In this document: positions 54,137-63,777 of the stretch, in pieces
How positions within the stretch are numbered: position 1 is the first letter of the stretch
Layout: each line of letters begins with the position of its first letter
Source: Prevotella sp.
Lineage (GTDB): Bacteria; Bacteroidota; Bacteroidia; Bacteroidales; Bacteroidaceae
Direction: 5' to 3'
Assembly (NCBI GenBank): GCA_017960525.1
Contig: JAGCZA010000107.1
Location: forward strand, 18,139 to 82,138
DNA length: 64,000 bases
Program-made: the position numbers and the translations under genes
The notes under the pieces: generated by a model
Seen by the model: the letters and a program-made list of their open reading frames with translations, nothing else
Told to the model about the DNA's origin: nothing
Databases searched by the model: none

Positions 54137-55042
54137 ATGAAGCAGAAATTCTTTTTGATGCTCGCGGCACTGCTCACGGCCACCGCCATGAGTGCACAGA
54201 CAGAGACAACTGAAGGCCGGAAGGGCGACTTGAACGGCGACAACCGACTGGACATAGCCGACGTCGTCGTGCTGCTGGAAATGATTGCCAACGACAACGG
54301 CACACAACAGTCCGATAACGGCACACAGACGTTCACGGTCAACGGTGTGGACTTCAAGATGGTCAGCGTAGAGGGCGGCACCTTCCAGATGGGTGCCACC
54401 GAAGAGCAGGGCAGCGACGCTTTCGACGAAGAGAAGCCCGTGCATGAAGTGACACTCAGCAGTTACTGCATCGGACAGACAGAGGTGACGCAAGAACTAT
54501 GGCAGGCAGTGATGGGCAAATCGCCCAGCGACGACGCACAATGGACGGCCACCATCGGAATGGGCGGCCAGTACCCGGTTTACTACGTCAGTTGGGAAGA
54601 CTGCCAGACATTTATTGCCAGACTCAACCTGCTGACGGGCCAAAACTTCCGCCTGCCCACCGAGGCCGAATGGGAGTATGCCGCACGCGGCGGCGCCAAG
54701 AGCAAGGGCAACAAGTTCGCCGGCAGCGACACAGCCAGCGACGTGGCCTGGTACAAGGGCAACAGCGGCAACAGCACACACAAGGTGGGCACACTCCAAC
54801 CCAACGAACTGGGACTCTACGACATGAGCGGCAACGTGGCAGAGTGGTGCGCCGACTGGTTCAACACCAACTATTACGCCTCGTCGCCTACCGACAACCC
54901 CACAGGGCCGACGACAGGCAAGAACCGCATATCTCGCGGAGGCAGTTGGACAAGTACGGAAAGCGTCTGCCGTATCTCCTACCGAGGCAAAAACGACCCG
55001 ATGACCAATGCCCGCAACCTGGGCCTCCGCCTCGCACTTTGA
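54137..55042 (+). CDS. Secreted SUMF1/FGE-fold protein with dockerin-like segment
   Basis: The 301-residue protein has a signal peptide, one dockerin-type calcium repeat ('KGDLNGDNRLDIADVVVLLE') and an FGE-sulfatase/SUMF1 domain ('VEGGTFQMGATEEQG', 'RLPTEAEWEYAARGG', 'LGLYDMSGNVAEWCADWF', 'SRGGSW'). Catalytic FGE needs paired Cys near the C-terminus; only one is obvious ('ESVCRISYRG'), so a binding rather than sulfatase-activating role is likely. The 22-bp repeat array starts right after its stop. Confidence 0.85.
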   Translation: MKQKFFLMLAALLTATAMSAQTETTEGRKGDLNGDNRLDIADVVVLLEMIANDNGTQQSDNGTQTFTVNGVDFKMVSVEGGTFQMGATEEQGSDAFDEEKPVHEVTLSSYCIGQTEVTQELWQAVMGKSPSDDAQWTATIGMGGQYPVYYVSWEDCQTFIARLNLLTGQNFRLPTEAEWEYAARGGAKSKGNKFAGSDTASDVAWYKGNSGNSTHKVGTLQPNELGLYDMSGNVAEWCADWFNTNYYASSPTDNPTGPTTGKNRISRGGSWTSTESVCRISYRGKNDPMTNARNLGLRLAL

Positions 55043-55044
55043 AG

Positions 55045-55126
55045 ATTCGTCCAAACTGCCAGTTTGGTTCGTCCAAAGTGGGAGTTTGGTTCGTCCAAAG
55101 TGGGAGTTTGGTTTGTCCAAATTTTT
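55045..55126 (+). repeat. 22-bp tandem hairpin repeat, about four units
   Basis: A partial unit at about 55045-55060 is followed by full units at 55061, 55083 and 55105, with cores TTTGGTTCGTCCAAA and a TTTGGTTTGTCCAAA variant. Same sequence and orientation as 9823-9881. Confidence 0.9.
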
Positions 55127-55459
55127 GGGCTGGCCGTGCTGCCACATATTTCTGATTGCCTCACTTGTTTTGAAGACTGTCGCCAACCAACACCAAATCT
55201 TGCACAACCATATATCAGAAGTAAAGCATCAAAGTTTGGTTATAAGATACATTGGCACAAAGTAGATGAAAGATTAAGGCTTTTGAAGCATATCGTCGGG
55301 ATTGGGGCATATCTGAAGAAGAATCTATTGAAAATTGGGATTTCTGCGCAAAATATACGTTTTTGCGCAAGAAATTTTGAGAATTTATGGTTTGAAGAAT
55401 GGTTTTTCGACGGGAATAGCGTAAATTTGCAACTAAAACCAACGAAACTGCGCATTTTC
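55127..55459. other. Intergenic region upstream of the AraC-type regulator
   Basis: AT-rich, no convincing gene. TAAATTTG at 55422-55429 fits the -7 consensus and lies about 30 nt before ATG 55460; no well-spaced -33 box was found. An open frame in phase with the regulator runs through here and the repeat array but is not protein-like. Confidence 0.5.
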
Positions 55460-56182
55460 ATGACAGGAGCAAATTTACTTATAGCAGCCGTTATCATCGT
55501 GTTTGTGATAGCTTTCATTATCACGATGCTGGTACTGGATGCTAATGCGAAAAAGATTATCTCTACCAACACTAAGTTGGTGGAGAACCAGAACACGTTG
55601 CTCGAACAGAACAGGATGCAGAGCTATGAACTGGAGAAACGGATGAGTGAGCTGAAAGAACAGAGTTCTGAACTTGAGGTGCAGAAAAGTGAGTTGGAGG
55701 AACAGAAGGAGATGATTGAGATACTGCAGCGTCAACAAGAGGAATTAGCTGAGCAGTTGAGACATACCACAATAGATGAAGTGACGCTGTTGCGCGAACA
55801 AACTCGCCAGCATCGTGAACACATTGAATTAACGGCCGATATGACCGACGAAGAGCTGATTGGGTGGATTGATCAGAAAATGGACGAAATGCGTCTCTTT
55901 ACTGATTCCAATCTGACGATGAAAAAGATGGCCAAGTCGCTTGGACTGACACAGAAACGCCTCGGAGGAGTGTTCAAGGCTCACTCCAAATATAGCAGTT
56001 TGGGTGACTATATCAACGAGAAACGCTTTCTTTATGCCTGTCGCCTGTTGCGGGAGGAACCTAATTGGACCATCGAAGCCGTAGGTGCAGAGGCCGGATT
56101 TGGCGGTCGCCGCACCTTCCAGACAGAAGTGAAACGACGACTTGGCATCACGCCTTTGCAATACCGACAATCACAAGGTTAA
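55460..56182 (+). CDS. Membrane-tethered AraC-type regulator
   Basis: The 240-residue product starts with a membrane helix ('IAAVIIVFVIAFIITMLVLD'), continues as a long coiled coil ('QSSELEVQKSELEEQKEMIE') and ends in an AraC helix-turn-helix ('MKKMAKSLGLTQKRLGGVFK', 'AVGAEAGFGGRRTFQTEVKR'). The layout resembles the cytoplasmic end of Bacteroidetes hybrid regulators without their sensor domain. The start was set where the membrane helix begins; upstream frame is repeat sequence. Target genes unknown; the flanking secreted proteins are candidates. Confidence 0.75.
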   Translation: MTGANLLIAAVIIVFVIAFIITMLVLDANAKKIISTNTKLVENQNTLLEQNRMQSYELEKRMSELKEQSSELEVQKSELEEQKEMIEILQRQQEELAEQLRHTTIDEVTLLREQTRQHREHIELTADMTDEELIGWIDQKMDEMRLFTDSNLTMKKMAKSLGLTQKRLGGVFKAHSKYSSLGDYINEKRFLYACRLLREEPNWTIEAVGAEAGFGGRRTFQTEVKRRLGITPLQYRQSQG

Positions 56183-56198
56183 GAGAAGAGTTCACTTT

Positions 56199-56807
56199 TC
56201 ATTTAACAAGCACCCTTCTTTGTACCAACGCGTAGATGACGATGACGGCGATGGTGGGAATCTCCATCGGCAGGTTTGCCAACCCTGATTCTGGGCCGAC
56301 AAGGAGGTACGAGAGGACGGGGATGATGCTGGAAATAAGGATGTAGAGTGCCATCCAGATGCCCACCTGCCGCAGCCGCCCTCGATAGCAGAAGGCGATG
56401 GCACAGCCGAAAGGCAGATAGACCACCATCAGCGACACAGCAATGGGCAGTCCGACCGAGTACATAATAGCCGGTATGGCCATTGTCAGGAATCCTGCGA
56501 TGTTCAGCACAATGACTATCCACCACGCCAGGGTCATGGGGCTGTATAGCGGCTTCATACCTCGCATCAATCCGAAATACATCACCAGTACGCCGAAGGT
56601 CTGGATAATGGCCGATGCCAGTGACGCATGTTCAGTTGTCCAGTGCATCAGCGGTGCCCAGTTGATAGCTGCCTGCAGTAGGTAGCAGACGAATGCCGTC
56701 TCAATCAACCAGCGTGGCAGCCCACTGTCTACATAGTCCACCCGATACTGACTCTCGATGCTTTCTGCCATCTCGATGATGGCCTTTTTCTGTTGCGTTG
56801 TTTCCAT
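56199..56807 (-). CDS. Integral membrane protein of unknown function
   Basis: The 202-residue protein has about five or six membrane helices ('AFVCYLLQAAINWAPLMHW', 'IIQTFGVLVMYFGLMRG', 'VVYLPFGCAIAFCYRGRL') after a soluble N-terminus 'METTQQKKAIIEMAESIESQ'. I recognise no family. It converges on the AraC-type gene. Confidence 0.7.
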   Translation of the reverse strand: METTQQKKAIIEMAESIESQYRVDYVDSGLPRWLIETAFVCYLLQAAINWAPLMHWTTEHASLASAIIQTFGVLVMYFGLMRGMKPLYSPMTLAWWIVIVLNIAGFLTMAIPAIMYSVGLPIAVSLMVVYLPFGCAIAFCYRGRLRQVGIWMALYILISSIIPVLSYLLVGPESGLANLPMEIPTIAVIVIYALVQRRVLVK

Positions 56808-56877
56808 GGCTTCTATATAACTAACGGTTATTCACCGCTTTGTATCAGGGAGCGCGAGCAACCCCGATTGGACGCTG

Positions 56878-56885
56878 CAAAGGTA
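56878..56885 (-). promoter_or_regulatory. Possible -7 box for the membrane protein gene
   Basis: Minus-strand TACCTTTG fits TAnnTTTG, 70 nt before the start codon. No clear -33 partner. Confidence 0.4.
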
Positions 56886-57043
56886 CGATAATAAATTGAG
56901 AATAGAGAATGTAGAATGAGAAAAAGTGCTTTTTAGAACTCATTTTTAACTATGAATCGCGCTTTCTGCGCAGGGTGGGCTTTTCTGCGCAACAAGTCGA
57001 GCGACTTTCTGGCTGTTATACTTTATACGTAATAAAAATGTAG

Positions 57044-57051
57044 TACTTTTG
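57044..57051 (+). promoter_or_regulatory. -7 box for the small secreted protein gene
   Basis: TACTTTTG matches TAnnTTTG and predicts a start near 57057, favouring ATG 57082 over ATG 57067. Confidence 0.55.
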
Positions 57052-57081
57052 CCGAAGAATATAATAATGTCAATAAAAAAA

Positions 57082-57351
57082 ATGAAAAAGAAGAAGCTCA
57101 TTTTTTTTGCACTAATGATGGTGGCCCTACCAGCCAGTGCGCAATGGACCAACTATGACACTCAGAACACTATTAGGGGTGTGTTTGGACTGGCCAATGC
57201 AGCCCTTGAGTCGGCTGAGCGGAAGAAGGAAATGGAAATTCTGGCCCGTCAGAAGGTGGAATTTGAGCAAAGTTTCCAGGATGCCATGACTGAAGCCAAG
57301 GACTTCGAGCCTTCCACCACCTGGCAGTTCAAGGACATCAAATGTAAGTAA
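57082..57351 (+). CDS. Small secreted protein
   Basis: The 89-residue product from ATG 57082 has a signal peptide (KKKKLIFFALMMVALPASAQ) and a mostly helical mature part ('NAALESAERKKEMEILARQK'). ATG 57067 would add five residues. No family recognised. It lies 23 nt before the alpha/beta hydrolase gene and is probably cotranscribed with it. Confidence 0.6.
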   Translation: MKKKKLIFFALMMVALPASAQWTNYDTQNTIRGVFGLANAALESAERKKEMEILARQKVEFEQSFQDAMTEAKDFEPSTTWQFKDIKCK

Positions 57352-57374
57352 TATCAAAAACAACACAACGCAAT

Positions 57375-59075
57375 ATGAGAACAGTTCTGTTCAAACTGCC
57401 CGTCCTGCTGCTGGCCATCATCCTTTCGACTGGAGCCAGGGCACAGGATATGTCTATGGAAGGCACCATCAATCCCGTCAGTGCCGACGACGCGACGGTG
57501 GTGGGCGGCGTATTGCGAACCCAAGTGCTGCGTGACACCCTTGTTCGGAACCCCGAAACGGGTCAGATGGAGAAGCTGTCCGTCGTTACCGACTTTGTGG
57601 ATGTGAACGTCGAAGACTTGGGCGACGACCCCGAAGAAGCCCTATCGCGAGCAAAGGCCGTCCATCGTGCCAAAGTGCGCCGCGTTAGTGCCTCCGACGA
57701 AATGACGTATGGAGACTACTATACCAGCGTGGCCTTCTACCTCTACACGTTTAACTATCCTTCCATCGACAAGCACGGCAACCGCATCATCCTGTCGTCT
57801 CTGATGGCCTTCCCCTATTTCACGCAGAGCAACTGGGACAATGGCTACCGCTTCAACAACGTCATCATAGGCTGCCACTGCACCATCACCAGCAACATGG
57901 AGTGCCCCAGCGACTACCCCAATGGCGGATTCTTCAAGTCGAATGTCAATATGATGCAGTATTACGCTTCATGGGGAAAGGGTGCTTTCAGGAAGGAACA
58001 GGACGACCCCGCTTATTACAACATTCTCATTATGCCCGATTACGAGGGCTACGGCGTCACCAAGACCCGTCCGCACCCCTACCTCTATCAGGAGCTGACT
58101 GCCCGTCAGGTCATCGATGGTGTGCGCTATGGTCTGGCACTGTTCAAGGCCGGCAAGTTCGCCAAGAAGGACAAATACTCGCAGGAATGGGCAAAGCAGT
58201 ACCCCTACTGTATGCGCTATGGCAAGTTCATCCCCATCGGTGCATCGCAGGGCGGTTCGGTGGCGATGGCCGTACACCGCTACATCGAGCAGAACGGACT
58301 GGAGAGCGAGATGCCGCTAGCAGGCTCCGTCTGCTGCGACGGCCCCTACGACCCTGTGGCCACGCTGAAGTATTATATGAAGGAGGACAAAGATGCCGGG
58401 CACAATGCCGAGGAATTGACTATGCCCGTCGCCATCGCGCTGATCTTGAAAGGCATGCTCGACACCAACCCGCTAATGATTGGTCACAAGCGCGAGGAGT
58501 ACTTCTCTGAGGATTTCCTCAGCACAAACATCCTGCAAATCATCGAGGACAAGCAGAATCCCAGCAAGGAGATGACCACCGAAGACATCAATGATCATCT
58601 CGTCAAGCTCTATAAGAAGGGAAAAGGTGAAGACAAAGAATACTACAGGAAACTGCTGACAAAAGACGGTCGCGCCAATATGAAAGAGGTGCTGACGGAT
58701 ACGGCCTACAATTATTTCTTAAAGCTGGCCAAGGATAGCATCTCTGCCGAAGCGCCAGAGGGACGCGGCTTGATGAAAGACCTGCACCGGGCCTTGGAGA
58801 GCAACAACCTGACCAAGAGGTGGCAGCCTCAGAAGCCCATTTGTCTGTACCACTCTACCAAAGACACTGTGGTGCCCTACGTCAACTTCGAGAGTGCCAA
58901 GGCTGCATTCTCTGGAATCACGACGCTCTACCTCGACGACACTGACAAGAAAGACCATATCAAAGCCTGCACGAACTTTATGTTTGCGGCTCTCAGTACC
59001 TCGCCCGACATTAAGTTCATCCGAACGCTTTTTGGTTGGGGAGAGGAAAAAGACAGGTATACTGCCAATAAATAA
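57375..59075 (+). CDS. Secreted alpha/beta hydrolase
   Basis: The 566-residue protein has a signal peptide (LPVLLLAIILSTGARA), a linker and an alpha/beta-hydrolase domain: oxyanion-region 'LIMPDYEGYGVTKTRPHPYL', nucleophile elbow GASQG with Ser291, and late 'PICLYHSTKDTVVPYVNFES' (Asp) and 'DDTDKKDHIKAC' (His). It resembles secretory lipase/peptidase-type hydrolases; the substrate is unknown. It is followed 12 nt later by the BspA-like gene. Confidence 0.8.
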   Translation: MRTVLFKLPVLLLAIILSTGARAQDMSMEGTINPVSADDATVVGGVLRTQVLRDTLVRNPETGQMEKLSVVTDFVDVNVEDLGDDPEEALSRAKAVHRAKVRRVSASDEMTYGDYYTSVAFYLYTFNYPSIDKHGNRIILSSLMAFPYFTQSNWDNGYRFNNVIIGCHCTITSNMECPSDYPNGGFFKSNVNMMQYYASWGKGAFRKEQDDPAYYNILIMPDYEGYGVTKTRPHPYLYQELTARQVIDGVRYGLALFKAGKFAKKDKYSQEWAKQYPYCMRYGKFIPIGASQGGSVAMAVHRYIEQNGLESEMPLAGSVCCDGPYDPVATLKYYMKEDKDAGHNAEELTMPVAIALILKGMLDTNPLMIGHKREEYFSEDFLSTNILQIIEDKQNPSKEMTTEDINDHLVKLYKKGKGEDKEYYRKLLTKDGRANMKEVLTDTAYNYFLKLAKDSISAEAPEGRGLMKDLHRALESNNLTKRWQPQKPICLYHSTKDTVVPYVNFESAKAAFSGITTLYLDDTDKKDHIKACTNFMFAALSTSPDIKFIRTLFGWGEEKDRYTANK

Positions 59076-59087
59076 GATGTAACGGAC

Positions 59088-62000
59088 ATGAGAAAGATAG
59101 TATTCATACTGACCGCTCTGCTGCTGACTCTTCAGGTCGATGCCGAAAAGTACATCCTCAAGATGGATGTCACGGTCGATGATAATCCGTATAAGGTAGA
59201 TGCCACTTGGGACAGCGAAACAGATTATTATACATACGGTTTTGGTTATAATGCCTGTATTCCCCACTTTCTTGAAGGAGAACTGGTCATAAAGAAGCGC
59301 TTGAGCACGAACTCCCTTGTCTCCGTGGGTCAGTTCGCCTTCCGTTTCTGCACCGGCATCACCTGCATTGTCATCGAAGAGGGCGTTGACCGCATTGAGG
59401 ACTATGCCTTTGTGGGCTGTAGCGGTGTAACGAGCATCGAGCTGCCCTCGACCCTGACCGAGGTAGGGCGCGGTGCCTTTGCGGGAATGCCCAATCTTGG
59501 CAGCGTAATTGTGCGGGGCGGCACACCGCCTGAGTGGCTCTGCGCCGACGTGTTCTCCTATGAGGGAACCACCGCGAGCATTGCCGGGGATGCCCAGAAG
59601 CGCATCCTCTATGTGCCCGAGGGCAGCATCGAGGCTTTCAAGAACTATCAGTACAACGGTACCGTGGGCTGGAAGGATGCCTTTGCACGCATCTATGAGT
59701 ACAACGAAGAGCCCCAGACCATCGGTTCGCTTGCCGAGTTGGAGGAGTTCAGAGATGGCGTGAACAACGGTCTTCAGTATAAGAACAGCACCAACAAATC
59801 AGTCATGCTGACTGCCGACATTGAAATGCCCGCATCCGGCTATGCCTGGACGCCCATTGGCGATGAGAACCATCCATACGACGGAATATTCAACGGTGGC
59901 GGCCATATCATCAAGAACCTGAAAATCAACAATGCTGCTGCCTCCTATCAAGGTCTGTTTGGCAAGGCTGAAAAAGCCATCATCTACAATATGCACTTGC
60001 AGAATCCACAGGTGTGTGGCCACGACTATGTGGGCAGCGTGCTGGGCTATGCTTCCAACGACACCCACGTCACCGACATCTTGGTGACGAGCGATGCCTC
60101 ACGCGACGACAACTATACCGTCTATGCCACTACAGGTAGTGGCGGCGGCATTGTGGGCTGGGCCAGGAGTGCCACCGTCGAGCGGTGCCTGTTCCGCGGA
60201 CAGGTGAAGTGCTACGGTTGGGCTGGCGGCATCGTAGGCAATGTCTTCGGCGATGTGACTGTTGCCGACTGCTCTGCCTCCAACTTCATCCAGAACATCG
60301 GCGGGACGAACTCCTGGGTAGGCGGCATCGTGGGCGGCGCCGGAAAGGTGAGCGTCAACCGCTGCTTTGCACGAAACGTGCTGGCCGACATCAATGCCAC
60401 CGGCACCACATTCGGCATGATAGTGGGAGGAACGAACCGCTCCGAGGTCAGCTCGATAGAGAACTGCGTCTACTGGACCCGTGGCAGCAACTATCAGCAC
60501 TACGGGCTGATAGGTACTCATAACGTCGCGCCAAGCCTGACGGGCAATGTGGCCTACAGCTCCGACACCGATATGAACCAGGATAATACCAAGGCGACGC
60601 TTGGCGAGGAGTGCTGGTACTACTTCACCGACAGCTATGTTGATTTCCCCGTACCCCTCACCTTGAAGGATATGTACCTGAAAGACTTTGTCCTTGAAAA
60701 CGATGAAAGCGGACTGGTCTATCAGCCTGTGGGTGGCGACATCACTCACCCCACAGCCTACGAGGTGACGGCCTACACGGGCAATACCACCGCGCTCGTC
60801 ATCCCAGCCACCTATAAGGACAAGCCCGTCACGGCCATTCAGGCAGAGGTGTTCAAGGACAACCAGACACTCATCGCCATCGCCTTAGGCACCAATCTGC
60901 AGACCATCGGCGCCAGTGCCTTCGAGAACTGCGACCAGCTGCGGGCCGTCGTTTTGCCCGATGCTGTCGCCACGGTTGGCTCACGTGCTTTCCGCGACTG
61001 CGACAACCTTGAATCGTTCAACATCGGAAAGGGATTTAAGGAGCACAGCGACAACTTCATAGCCAACTGTCCCAAACTGACCACGCTGACAGCCTCACAC
61101 GGCAATGACAATGGCTACCTCTGCGTTGATGACGTGCTTATCCATAACGTCGGCACCTACCGCAGCTACATCATCTTCTGCGCACCAGGCAAGCAGGGCG
61201 ACTACGTGATTCCAGTCGGCAGTCTGACCAACGCTACGGTCAATGTGTTCGGCTCATGCTTTGCCGGCTGTAGCAACCTGACCAGCATCACCTTCCCCGA
61301 AGGAAAGAAATACTCGCTTGGCAAGGCCGTCTTCGACGGCGCCTGCAACCTGAGCTATGTGGATATGAGCCGCATAACAGGCACCATCGACAATCAGACG
61401 TTCTATGTCGACCGCTTTGACGAGGACAACCCCTTCTATGGTCTTGACTACCACACCTTCTTCTATCTGCCCGAAGGCCAAGGTCACAAGGCGTCATCTA
61501 TCGACGCCAATACTGTCTTCGCAAACGACAGACGCACGGCCGGTACTGCCGGCGATGTGGAGCTGGATGATGCCCACGGCTATCGCTCTCTGATGGCCGT
61601 CACCGCCATAGAGGGTGTCTGGTACGACCGCTATGTCAATTACTTCGACCAAGAAGAGACCTACAAACAGGGTCTTACGCTCTATTTGCCCTACGACGTG
61701 ACTATTGACAACGAGCAGGTAAGGGTCTACGAGTTTGCCGACGCTCAAGACATTGATGGTGTGCCCACCGTCACCTTCCGACGCCTGAGCGACGAAGACG
61801 GCAGCTACCATCTGCAAGCCTATAAGCCATACTATGCTGTGGCCGTCGGCAACGACATCATTGACCTGAGCAACTACGACACGGATGTGCTCCTCCCTAT
61901 GCCTCCCACCAAGGAGCCTGCTGCCATCGGAAACATCTGTTTCAAGGGCACAACCACGGGCTTGAGCTTGGATGAACTCATCAAGTCTCCAACCCCCGTC

Positions 62001-62192
62001 TATCAGCTACAATTCAGCGGTGCATGGACAAAGGTGACAGAGGACAGCTACAACGATGTCAACCCCTTCTGCGCCTATTTCCAGGCCACCTCGATGGTGA
62101 CAGCCGACACTCTCGCCGTAGTTCTTGACGAACACTATCCTGAAGTGGCGCTTCAAGACCAGGTGGTCAACCCTGAATTGCTGGATATGTAA
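59088..62192 (+). CDS. BspA-like leucine-rich repeat surface protein, cut short by a stop
   Basis: The 1034-residue open frame has a signal peptide, BspA/LRR_5 repeats ('ITCIVIEEGVDRIEDYAFVG', 'LQTIGASAFENCDQLRAVVL', 'ATVGSRAFRDCDNLESF') and a central GLUG-like block ('PYDGIFNGGGHIIKNLKINN', 'GGIVGNVFGDVTVADC'). It ends '..ELLDM' at TAA 62190-62192, then continues in the same frame for 259 codons to 62969. BspA proteins are surface adhesins. The truncated form lacks the C-terminal motif found downstream, so it may not reach the surface. Confidence 0.8.
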   Translation: MRKIVFILTALLLTLQVDAEKYILKMDVTVDDNPYKVDATWDSETDYYTYGFGYNACIPHFLEGELVIKKRLSTNSLVSVGQFAFRFCTGITCIVIEEGVDRIEDYAFVGCSGVTSIELPSTLTEVGRGAFAGMPNLGSVIVRGGTPPEWLCADVFSYEGTTASIAGDAQKRILYVPEGSIEAFKNYQYNGTVGWKDAFARIYEYNEEPQTIGSLAELEEFRDGVNNGLQYKNSTNKSVMLTADIEMPASGYAWTPIGDENHPYDGIFNGGGHIIKNLKINNAAASYQGLFGKAEKAIIYNMHLQNPQVCGHDYVGSVLGYASNDTHVTDILVTSDASRDDNYTVYATTGSGGGIVGWARSATVERCLFRGQVKCYGWAGGIVGNVFGDVTVADCSASNFIQNIGGTNSWVGGIVGGAGKVSVNRCFARNVLADINATGTTFGMIVGGTNRSEVSSIENCVYWTRGSNYQHYGLIGTHNVAPSLTGNVAYSSDTDMNQDNTKATLGEECWYYFTDSYVDFPVPLTLKDMYLKDFVLENDESGLVYQPVGGDITHPTAYEVTAYTGNTTALVIPATYKDKPVTAIQAEVFKDNQTLIAIALGTNLQTIGASAFENCDQLRAVVLPDAVATVGSRAFRDCDNLESFNIGKGFKEHSDNFIANCPKLTTLTASHGNDNGYLCVDDVLIHNVGTYRSYIIFCAPGKQGDYVIPVGSLTNATVNVFGSCFAGCSNLTSITFPEGKKYSLGKAVFDGACNLSYVDMSRITGTIDNQTFYVDRFDEDNPFYGLDYHTFFYLPEGQGHKASSIDANTVFANDRRTAGTAGDVELDDAHGYRSLMAVTAIEGVWYDRYVNYFDQEETYKQGLTLYLPYDVTIDNEQVRVYEFADAQDIDGVPTVTFRRLSDEDGSYHLQAYKPYYAVAVGNDIIDLSNYDTDVLLPMPPTKEPAAIGNICFKGTTTGLSLDELIKSPTPVYQLQFSGAWTKVTEDSYNDVNPFCAYFQATSMVTADTLAVVLDEHYPEVALQDQVVNPELLDM

Positions 62193-62969
62193 AATGACCA
62201 AATGGTCAACGTCACTTACGACCGTGTGTTCGCAGCCGAAGAAAATGGCGACGGCACTTGGACCAGCCGTGCCTACACCGTATGCCTGCCCTACAACTAT
62301 ACATTTCCCATCGATATGATTGAGGCGGGCGACGTAAAAGTCTATTACCTCATAGAGGTTGACACCGAGAAGCGGGAGTTTGTCTTCACCAACGAGTTTG
62401 CCTCCTTGGAGGCCGGTATGCCATACATTGTGGTCATCAACAAGGGTTCCGTGAACATCAATGCCAGCGGTGTCAGACTGACCAACCGGCCTTACGAGGG
62501 CATAAAAGTGTTCAAGAAAGATGCCGAATACGAACAGATTGGCTGGTGGCGAGGGACGCTCAGTTATATCAGCAATGACGAGTGTACCGAGCGGAATATC
62601 TATATGCAGCAGACCACGGGCAAATTCCGGCTTGCCCACAACCAGCCGGAAAAGTTCAAGGTCATGTACCTCAATCCTTTCCGCTGTTACTTCGAACCTT
62701 TGGAGCCTCTCAACGACGAGTTCTTCAGTCAGAAGCTCTCACTCACAGAAAACGGATTAGTATTCGGCGAGGTGACCGACTTCCCGGCTGACTCATTTGA
62801 GGGTGACAATCCTGACATTGATGACGTGACAGGCATCCGCCCCGTCATCCATACCATCGATGCCGATGGCACCAGCCGCTACTATGACATGCAAGGCCGC
62901 CCGCTTCATAATAAGCACAGTAAAAAGGGAATCTACATCAAGAACCATCGTAAAGCTGTCAACAAATAG
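62193..62969 (+). pseudogene. C-terminal remainder of the BspA-like gene after an in-frame stop
   Basis: Same frame as the upstream part. It has no signal peptide and starts mid-domain ('MVNVTYDRVFAAEENGDGTW'), then shows a conserved C-terminal region and ends with 'RYYDMQGRPLHNKHSKKGIY..', the sorting-type motif of Prevotella secreted proteins. One base change at the TAA would restore a 1293-residue protein. An independent start at ATG 62202 is possible but would give a cytoplasmic fragment. Confidence 0.7.
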
Positions 62970-63069
62970 TATAAGCACTGTCCACGAATACCGCAACAAC
63001 GACTGGAACGAATAAGAAACAATCAATAATTAACCCTATTATTAACAATTTAAATCAAACAAAAGTAAA

Positions 63070-63699
63070 ATGAAAAAGAATCTATTATGGATGTTTGCCG
63101 CCATCCTCTTCTGCGGCGCAATGACAACAGTATTCACCTCTTGCAGCAAGGACGATGATGACAATAACGTCACACCACCAGCACCACAGGAGGAAAATAC
63201 CAATCCCACTAAGTTTGACATCGAACTGAACCTCATTGCACAGCCTAAATCGCTGCAGTATTTTGAGTATGATTTCAAGTATGTCGATGCCAATGGAAAC
63301 GCTAAGACTGTTAAAATTGACCAAAACACCCAAAGTGCTTCGATCGGTTCGTTGGCACATTTCCCCATTTACACAAATGTCATCAGCGCATTGGCTTCAT
63401 TAGTACCTTACGCTGATTTGAATAATCCGATTATCTATCGCGTCACGCTGAAAGACCAGCCCGTGGGTAAGACCATCAGTTACATCACAACATGTCACGT
63501 CAAGGAAAATGCAACCATCACAGAGACACTGCAATATGCTATGCCTGCTGTGCTTGCTATAAAGTCCACTGACAACAGTGCATGTGGCGCCTTTAACATA
63601 TTGACTCAGAAAGTTAATCCCGAGCAGTGGGCAGAATATATTGCCAAAGTAGAGGGGAAAACCATCCTGCAAGCCACTAATGAATTTGAGGTAGAATAA
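63070..63699 (+). CDS. Lipoprotein of unknown function
   Basis: The 209-residue protein has a lipoprotein signal with lipobox 'VFTSC' (Cys25) followed by acidic 'SKDDDDNN', the residues that favour surface export in Bacteroidetes. The mature part is beta-rich with no recognised domain. A strong terminator lies just downstream. Confidence 0.75.
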   Translation: MKKNLLWMFAAILFCGAMTTVFTSCSKDDDDNNVTPPAPQEENTNPTKFDIELNLIAQPKSLQYFEYDFKYVDANGNAKTVKIDQNTQSASIGSLAHFPIYTNVISALASLVPYADLNNPIIYRVTLKDQPVGKTISYITTCHVKENATITETLQYAMPAVLAIKSTDNSACGAFNILTQKVNPEQWAEYIAKVEGKTILQATNEFEVE

Positions 63700-63717
63700 A
63701 CAGCCGACCATCACGCC

Positions 63718-63750
63718 AAGCCCCCGCTACCGTACAAATAGCGGGGGCTT
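63718..63750. terminator. Strong hairpin terminator between convergent genes
   Basis: AAGCCCCCGCTA (63718-63729), 9-nt loop, TAGCGGGGGCTT (63739-63750): 12 perfect pairs with the A/T ends making it usable from both sides. Confidence 0.88.
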
Positions 63751-63777
63751 GTTGTGCCAGTTGTTGTCAAACTGTGG

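Noticed and set aside
55064-55459. N-terminal extension of the AraC-type regulator
   Set aside because: It translates the 22-bp repeats and AT-rich spacer; the protein-like part begins at the membrane helix from ATG 55460.
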